From: Streptomyces sp. NRRL S-37
GTDB taxonomy: Bacteria > Actinomycetota > Actinomycetes > Streptomycetales > Streptomycetaceae
Assembly (NCBI RefSeq): GCF_000721605.1
Contig: NZ_JOIZ01000002.1
Coordinates: 62,001 to 126,000, forward strand
Reading direction: 5' to 3'
Length of the DNA: 64,000 nucleotides
Made by a program: the position numbers and the translations under genes. Every line of letters begins with the position of its first letter. Position 1 is the stretch's first letter. The notes beneath the pieces were generated by a model that had not been told where the DNA came from, ran no database searches, and saw only the letters and a program-made list of their open reading frames with translations. Of this stretch, positions 59,559-64,000 are shown piece after piece.

Positions 59559-60530
59559 ATGAACGAACCCAGCAAACGACCGAACTCCGCCGAGCGGCAC
59601 GAGGCGATCGACGTCAGCGACTTCGTCTACGCGGCGACCGGCGCCCGGGTGCGGAGGCTGACGATGCCGGACGGGACGCACTGGTTCCCGGCGGTGGACG
59701 TCTGCAAGGAACTCGGCCACACCAACTCTCGCAAGGCGCTCGCAGACCATGTGCCGGACGAGCATCGAGAGTGTATCGAGACCGTAACTGGAGGTTACGG
59801 TCTCAGCATTCCCGCAGGTAGGGAGTGGCGCCGAGACTTGCAAGTCATCTCTCTTCAGGGTCTCATCCTCCTCGTCAACGCCTGCACGAAACCGTCCTGC
59901 GCCCCCTTCAAGCAGTGGGTCGCCGAGGTGATCGAGACCGTCCAGCGCGAGGGTTCGTACACTCTCGACGAGGCCGAGGTGCAGCCCTCCGAGCCCGGCG
60001 CCCCCATCGCCTACGCCATGCCGGAGCAGGTCGCCGAGGCCATCGTCCGGCTGGAGGCGCACAACCTTCAACTGGACGAGAAACTGGCCGCCGGGCAGCG
60101 CGAGTCGATCGCTTTGCAGAAGGAGACGGTGACCCTGCAGAGGGAACTGCTGGTCACCCAGCAGGCCACCCTCGCCGTACAGCAGGCCATGGTCCGGGCG
60201 ATGGAACGCATCGCGGACCGGTTCGACACCCTCGTCCTCGAACGCCGGACGCCCACGGCGCTCCTCACCGCGCGGCCCACCACCGAGTCGGTGCTGGCCG
60301 ACTGGCGGCAGCGGCTGTCCGTGACCGAGGACGTGTGGGCGGTGGCCGTGGTGATCGCGCCGGTGCTCGTCGAGCAGGGTGAGCTGCGCGAGCCGCTGGA
60401 GTCGATCGCCGCCCGCACAGGGCTCTCCGTCCGACGTGTCAACGACTGTCTCCGGCTGCTGCGCAAGCACGCCTGCATCCGCTCGCAGGGTGGGGCCGAG
60501 GACGGGGCTCCGGTGTATGTGCTCTCCTAG
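59559..60530 (+). CDS. BRO family, N-terminal domain protein (phage antirepressor-like)
   Basis: The 323-residue protein has a Bro-N domain (about 18-125: VRRLTMPDGTHWFPAVDVCKELGHTNSRKALADHV, ETVTGGYGLSIPAG, QVISLQGLILLVNACTKPSCAPFKQWV). A long amphipathic coiled segment (about 165-230) and a C-terminal winged-helix-like part (about 255-320) follow. Bro-N proteins are DNA-binding and often come from phages, but chromosomal copies are widespread in Streptomyces and no phage genes are near. GGAGG precedes the ATG. A palindrome lies inside the gene and another upstream. Confidence 0.88.
   Translation: MNEPSKRPNSAERHEAIDVSDFVYAATGARVRRLTMPDGTHWFPAVDVCKELGHTNSRKALADHVPDEHRECIETVTGGYGLSIPAGREWRRDLQVISLQGLILLVNACTKPSCAPFKQWVAEVIETVQREGSYTLDEAEVQPSEPGAPIAYAMPEQVAEAIVRLEAHNLQLDEKLAAGQRESIALQKETVTLQRELLVTQQATLAVQQAMVRAMERIADRFDTLVLERRTPTALLTARPTTESVLADWRQRLSVTEDVWAVAVVIAPVLVEQGELREPLESIAARTGLSVRRVNDCLRLLRKHACIRSQGGAEDGAPVYVLS
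59778..59804. repeat. Palindrome inside the BRO gene
   Basis: GAGACCGTAAC and GTTACGGTCTC (11-bp perfect arms, 5-nt centre) encode the conserved ETVTGGYGLS part of Bro-N. Compared with the copy at 59334 the stem keeps its pairing although a G-C pair has become A-T. Confidence 0.8.
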
Positions 60531-60548
60531 GCCGGCCGGCACACGGCA

Positions 60549-60585
60549 GGAGGGGCGTCGCGATCCGAAGTCGCGGCGCCCCTCC
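60549..60585. terminator. Terminator between the BRO and bkdC genes
   Basis: A 15-bp stem with one G-T mismatch (GGAGGGGCGTCGCGA against TCGCGGCGCCCCTCC) and a 7-nt loop lies between the convergent genes ending at 60530 and 60615. Confidence 0.75.
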
Positions 60586-60614
60586 CGTCTCGTGAATCCA
60601 GCGGTTCGCGGGCG

Positions 60615-62015
60615 TCAGGCCCAGCTGATCAGCCGCTTCGGCTGCTCCAGGATCGCCGCCACGTCGGCCAGGACCTTGGAACCCAGCTCGCCGTCGACCA
60701 GGCGGTGGTCGAAGGAGAGCGCCAGGGTGGTGACCTGGCGGGGCTTCACCTTGCCCTTGTGGACCCACGGCTGGGGCTTGATCGCGCCGACCGCGAGGAT
60801 CGCGGACTCGCCGGGGTTGAGGATCGGCGTGCCCGTGTCGACGCCGAAGACGCCGACGTTGGTGATCGTGACCGTGCCCGCCTGCATGGCGGACGGCGAG
60901 GTCTTGCCCTCGCGGGCCGTGGACACCAGTTCACCCAGGGACTCGGCCAGTTGCGGCAGCGTCTTGGCGTGGGCGTCCTTGATGTTCGGCACGATCAGGC
61001 CGCGCGGGGTGGCCGCCGCGATACCCAGGTTGACGTAGTGCTTGACCACGATCTCCTGGGCCGCCTCGTCCCAGGAGGCGTTGATGTCGGGGTTCCGCTT
61101 GATCGCGACCAGCAGCGCCTTGGCGATCAGCAGCAGGGGGTTCACGCGCAGGCCCGTGAACTCCTTGTCCTGCTTCAGCTCCTCGACCAGCTTCATCGTC
61201 CGCGTCACGTCCACCGTCACGAACTCCGTGACGTGCGGCGCCGTGAACGCCGAGCCGACCATCGCCGCCGCCGTGGCCTTGCGGACCCCCTTGACCGGGA
61301 TACGGGTCTCGCGGGCGGTGTCGTACGACACCGGGGCCGCGGGGGCGGCCGGAGCGGGTGCGGACACGAGGGCGGGCTGTTCTTGCGGTGCCTGGACCGC
61401 CGCCACCGCCGCGTGGACGTCCTCGCGGGTGATGACGCCGTCCGGGCCGGTCGGGGTGACCGTCGTCAGGTCGACGCCCAGGTCCTTCGCCAGCTTGCGC
61501 ACCGGGGGCTTCGCCAGCGGACGCTCCTGGGAGACGGCGGGGGCGCTGTGGCCGTTCAGCTCCTGCTGGACCGCTGCCGCCGCCTGCTGGACGGCGGCGT
61601 CCGGGGCCGACGCCTTGCGGGGGCGGCGGCGCGTCGAGGACGTCGCCACGCCGTAACCGACCAGGACCGGCTGACGGGCCGCCGGCTGCTCCTCGGGCGC
61701 CGCGGGCTCCTCGGCGGGAGCGGGGGCGGGTGCCTCCTCCGCCGGCGCCGCGCCGCCCGCGACGTCCACCGCGATGATGGACGTGCCCACGTCGACCGTG
61801 GTGCCCTCGGGGAAGTGCAGCGCGCGGACCACCCCGTCGTAGGGGATGGGCAGTTCGACGGCCGCCTTCGCCGTCTCGACCTCGCAGACCACCTGGCCGT
61901 CGGTGACCGTGTCACCGGGCTGGACGTACCACTTGAGGATCTCGGCCTCGGTGAGGCCCTCGCCCACGTCCGGCATCCTGAACTCGCGTACGGACGCGTT
62001 CGTCATCGTCGTCAC
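60615..62015 (-). CDS. bkdC: Branched-chain alpha-keto acid dehydrogenase E2 (dihydrolipoamide acyltransferase)
   Basis: The 466-residue E2 subunit has an N-terminal lipoyl domain with the lipoylation lysine in EVETAKAAVELP (about 47-58) and an Ala/Pro/Glu-rich linker. A peripheral subunit-binding domain follows (about 170-205: PPVRKLAKDLGVDLTTV), and then the catalytic domain ending in SFDHRLVDG, the active-site His motif. It transfers the acyl group to CoA and forms the complex core. It is the last gene of the bkd operon, 10 bp behind bkdB. Confidence 0.95.
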   Translation of the reverse strand: MTTMTNASVREFRMPDVGEGLTEAEILKWYVQPGDTVTDGQVVCEVETAKAAVELPIPYDGVVRALHFPEGTTVDVGTSIIAVDVAGGAAPAEEAPAPAPAEEPAAPEEQPAARQPVLVGYGVATSSTRRRPRKASAPDAAVQQAAAAVQQELNGHSAPAVSQERPLAKPPVRKLAKDLGVDLTTVTPTGPDGVITREDVHAAVAAVQAPQEQPALVSAPAPAAPAAPVSYDTARETRIPVKGVRKATAAAMVGSAFTAPHVTEFVTVDVTRTMKLVEELKQDKEFTGLRVNPLLLIAKALLVAIKRNPDINASWDEAAQEIVVKHYVNLGIAAATPRGLIVPNIKDAHAKTLPQLAESLGELVSTAREGKTSPSAMQAGTVTITNVGVFGVDTGTPILNPGESAILAVGAIKPQPWVHKGKVKPRQVTTLALSFDHRLVDGELGSKVLADVAAILEQPKRLISWA

Positions 62016-62025
62016 GGCCCTCTCC

Positions 62026-63003
62026 TCAGTACGCCAGCGAGCGGTCGACGGCGTCGAGCACCCGGTCCAGGTCCGGGAGGTAGGACTCCTCCAGGCGGGC
62101 CGGCGGGTACGGGGCGTGGTAGCCGCCCACCCGCAGCACCGGGGCCTCCAGGTGGTAGAAGGAGCGCTCCGTGATCCGCGCGGCGATCTCCGCGCCGGAA
62201 CCGAAGAACACCGGTGCCTCGTGGACCACGACCAGGCGGCGCGTCTTCTCCACCGACGCCTGGATGGAGTCGAAGTCGATCGGGGAGACCGAGCGCAGGT
62301 CCAGCACCTCCAGGGAGCGGCCCTCCTCGGCCGCCGCGTCGGCGACCTCCTGGCAGAGCTTCACCATCGGGCCGTACGCCGCGAGCGTCAGGTCCGTGCC
62401 CTCGCGCACCACGCGCGCGGTGTGCAGCGGGCCGGGGATCGCCTCGGTGTCGACCTCGCCCTTGTCCCAGTAGCGCCGCTTGGGCTCGAAGAAGATCACC
62501 GGGTCGTCGCTCTGGACGGCCTGCTGCATCATCCAGTACGCGTCCGACGCGTTCGACGGCGACACGACCTTCAGGCCGGCCACGTGCGCGAACAGCGACT
62601 CGGGGGACTCGGAGTGATGCTCCACCGCGCCGATGCCGCCGCCGTAGGGGATGCGCACGACGACGGGGAGCTTGACCTTGCCCAGCGAGCGGGCGTGCAT
62701 CTTCGCGAGCTGCGTGACGATCTGGTCGTACGCCGGGAAGACGAAGCCGTCGAACTGGATCTCCACCACCGGGCGGTAGCCGCGCAGGGCCAGGCCGATC
62801 GCCGTGCCGACGATGCCCGACTCGGCGAGCGGGGTGTCGATGACGCGGCTCTCGCCGAAGTCCTTCTGCAGGCCGTCCGTCACCCGGAAGACGCCGCCGA
62901 GCTTGCCGACGTCCTCACCCATGACGAGGACCTTGGGGTCCGCGTCCAGGGCGTGCCGCAGCGACTCGTTGATCGCCTTGGCCAGGGCCATCTTCTCCGT
63001 CAT
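62026..63003 (-). CDS. bkdB: Branched-chain alpha-keto acid dehydrogenase E1 beta subunit
   Basis: The 325-residue subunit has the E1-beta pattern: VLVMGEDVGKLGGVFRVT, DTPLAESGIVGTAIGLAL with the conserved Glu that activates the ThDP ring, RIPYGGGIGAVEHHSES, and a transketolase C-terminal domain. With E1 alpha it decarboxylates branched-chain keto acids from Val, Leu and Ile, supplying starters for branched fatty acids and polyketides. The ATG at 63003 lies 1 bp after the bkdA stop, so the two are co-translated. Confidence 0.95.
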   Translation of the reverse strand: MTEKMALAKAINESLRHALDADPKVLVMGEDVGKLGGVFRVTDGLQKDFGESRVIDTPLAESGIVGTAIGLALRGYRPVVEIQFDGFVFPAYDQIVTQLAKMHARSLGKVKLPVVVRIPYGGGIGAVEHHSESPESLFAHVAGLKVVSPSNASDAYWMMQQAVQSDDPVIFFEPKRRYWDKGEVDTEAIPGPLHTARVVREGTDLTLAAYGPMVKLCQEVADAAAEEGRSLEVLDLRSVSPIDFDSIQASVEKTRRLVVVHEAPVFFGSGAEIAARITERSFYHLEAPVLRVGGYHAPYPPARLEESYLPDLDRVLDAVDRSLAY

Positions 63004-63004
63004 G

Positions 63005-64000
63005 TCACTTACCCCCGTCCGCGTCCGCGAACGACGCCTGGTACGCCGCGAACTGCGCACGCTCCTCGTCCACGAGCGCGTGTCCGTCCGCGTACACGTT
63101 CTCGAAGATGGCGAAGTGGTCCGGGTCCGGCATGGCACGGACCGCTTCGCGCACTCGTTTGCCCAACGCCTCGCTCTCGGTCTCCAGTTCCGCGAAGAAT
63201 CCCTCGTCCGCGTGGTTTGAGGCCTCGAGATAGCGGCGAAGGCGCAGGATCGGGTCCTTGGCCTCCCAGGCCAGGCGCTCCTCGTCGCCGCGGTAGCGGG
63301 TCGGGTCGTCGGAGGTGGTGTGCGCGCCCATGCGGTACGTGAACGCCTCGACCAGCGTCGGGCCCTCACCCGCGCGGGCCCGCTCCAGGGCCCACTTGGT
63401 GACGGCCAGGTTCGCCAGCACGTCGTTGCCGTCCACGCGGACGCCCGGGAAGCCGAAGCCCTGCGCGCGCTGGTACAGCGGCACGCGGGACTGCTTCTCG
63501 GTCGGCTCGGAGATCGCCCACTGGTTGTTCTGGCAGAAGAACACCACGGGGGCGTTGTAGACCGCGGAGAAGGTGAAGGCCTCGGCCACGTCGCCCTGGC
63601 TGGACGCGCCGTCGCCGAAGTAGGCGATGACCGCGCTGTCCGCGCCGTCCTTGGTGACGCCCATCGCGTAGCCCGTGGCGTGCAGGGCCTGCGAGCCGAT
63701 GACGATCGTGTACAGGTGGAAGTTGTTGCCGTTCGGGTCCCAGCCGCCGTTGTTCACGCCGCGGAACATGCCGAGGAGATTGGTCGGGTCCACCCCGCGG
63801 CACCAGGCGACGCCGTGCTCGCGGTAGGTGGGGAAGACGTAGTCGTCGTCGCGCAGCGCCCGGCCGGAGCCGATCTGCGCCGCCTCCTGTCCGAGCAGCG
63901 AGGCCCACAGGCCCAGCTCGCCCTGGCGCTGGAGCGCGGTGGCCTCGGCGTCGAAGCGGCGGGTGAGCACCATGTCGCGGTAGAGACCGCGCAGGTCGTC
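63005..64000 (-). CDS. bkdA: Branched-chain alpha-keto acid dehydrogenase E1 alpha subunit (5' partial)
   Basis: The frame remains open to the end of the window (DDLRGLYRDMVLTRRFD is encoded at 63950-64000), so the N-terminus lies outside and an internal ATG at 63973 is not the true start. The visible 331 residues include the ThDP-binding motif GDGASSQGDVAEAFTFSAVYNAPVVFFCQNN and the phosphorylation-loop-like YRMGAHTTSDDPTRYR. It is the first visible gene of bkdABC. Confidence 0.95.
   Translation of the reverse strand, partial: DDLRGLYRDMVLTRRFDAEATALQRQGELGLWASLLGQEAAQIGSGRALRDDDYVFPTYREHGVAWCRGVDPTNLLGMFRGVNNGGWDPNGNNFHLYTIVIGSQALHATGYAMGVTKDGADSAVIAYFGDGASSQGDVAEAFTFSAVYNAPVVFFCQNNQWAISEPTEKQSRVPLYQRAQGFGFPGVRVDGNDVLANLAVTKWALERARAGEGPTLVEAFTYRMGAHTTSDDPTRYRGDEERLAWEAKDPILRLRRYLEASNHADEGFFAELETESEALGKRVREAVRAMPDPDHFAIFENVYADGHALVDEERAQFAAYQASFADADGGK

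Noticed and set aside
1..64000. Search for tRNA and rRNA genes
   Set aside because: No T-loop (GGTTCRANYCC) with a matching cloverleaf and no rRNA-like sequence was found by eye. A covariance-model search would be decisive.

Overview
The window is chromosomal DNA of a Streptomyces, or a very close actinobacterial relative. GC content is very high, third codon positions are almost all G or C, GTG and TTG starts are common, and the families are typical of the genus: an SCO2400-like zinc-ribbon protein, snapalysin with its divergent LysR regulator, DUF6479, DUF6458, DUF397 with XRE/DUF5753, GAF-ANTAR, SpoIIE-type phosphatases and bkdABC. A perfect 14-bp match to the Streptomyces parS sequence lies just upstream of aspS, which together with metG, aspS and bkdABC points to the conserved core of the chromosome on the origin side. 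I see no rRNA, tRNA, CRISPR array or prophage.

Layout. 1-3.9 kb: the end of a phytase-like esterase, a sugar-binding lipoprotein, a zinc-ribbon membrane protein and a small ABM monooxygenase. 3.9-8.5 kb: a beta-lactam module made of a class A beta-lactamase, a penicillin-binding protein, a divergent LysR regulator and a translationally coupled cytoplasmic serine hydrolase that resembles the BlaA/BlaB regulators of S. cacaoi. 8.5-13 kb: a cold-shock gene, a MerR regulator, small membrane and secreted proteins and a GH13 alpha-glucosidase. 13-21.3 kb: lipoprotein, GAF-ANTAR protein, an XRE-TPR regulator with a divergent 56-codon secreted peptide that is easily missed, a PP2C phosphatase, and an exo/endonuclease/phosphatase-family protein. 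21.3-25.5 kb: snapalysin with LysR, and a PhoX phosphatase behind a clear PHO box. 25.6-29.2 kb: a vWA protein with an acidic repeat linker, and metG. 29.2-34.9 kb is a worn accessory stretch: an XRE/DUF397 pair, two truncated genes fused by a deletion, an intact IS605-type element with tnpA and tnpB, a pectate lyase whose stop codon lies in the element's end, and a decayed aspS fragment. 34.9-47.5 kb returns to core genes: PH-domain protein, glycosyltransferase, aspS, parS, a large SpoIIE phosphatase, pirin, SseB, acyl-CoA dehydrogenase, M18 aminopeptidase and DUF6458.

47.5-52.2 kb holds four same-strand genes of unknown function, including a 775-residue protein with a possible ParB/DGQHR-like segment. 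It opens with a perfect 21-bp palindrome that touches the first start codon. This is the best candidate for something undescribed. 52.2-59.3 kb: cupin and GlxA-type regulator, LURP-one-like protein, nitrilase, MDMPI-like protein, an MFS/GntR pair and a D-Ala-D-Ala carboxypeptidase. 59.3-64 kb: a BRO-type protein whose gene carries a hairpin that also occurs upstream with paired base changes, then the bkdCBA branched-chain keto-acid dehydrogenase operon, cut by the end of the window.

Gene identities rest on motifs and family resemblance read by eye. No database search was run, so product names without clear catalytic motifs should be read as provisional.
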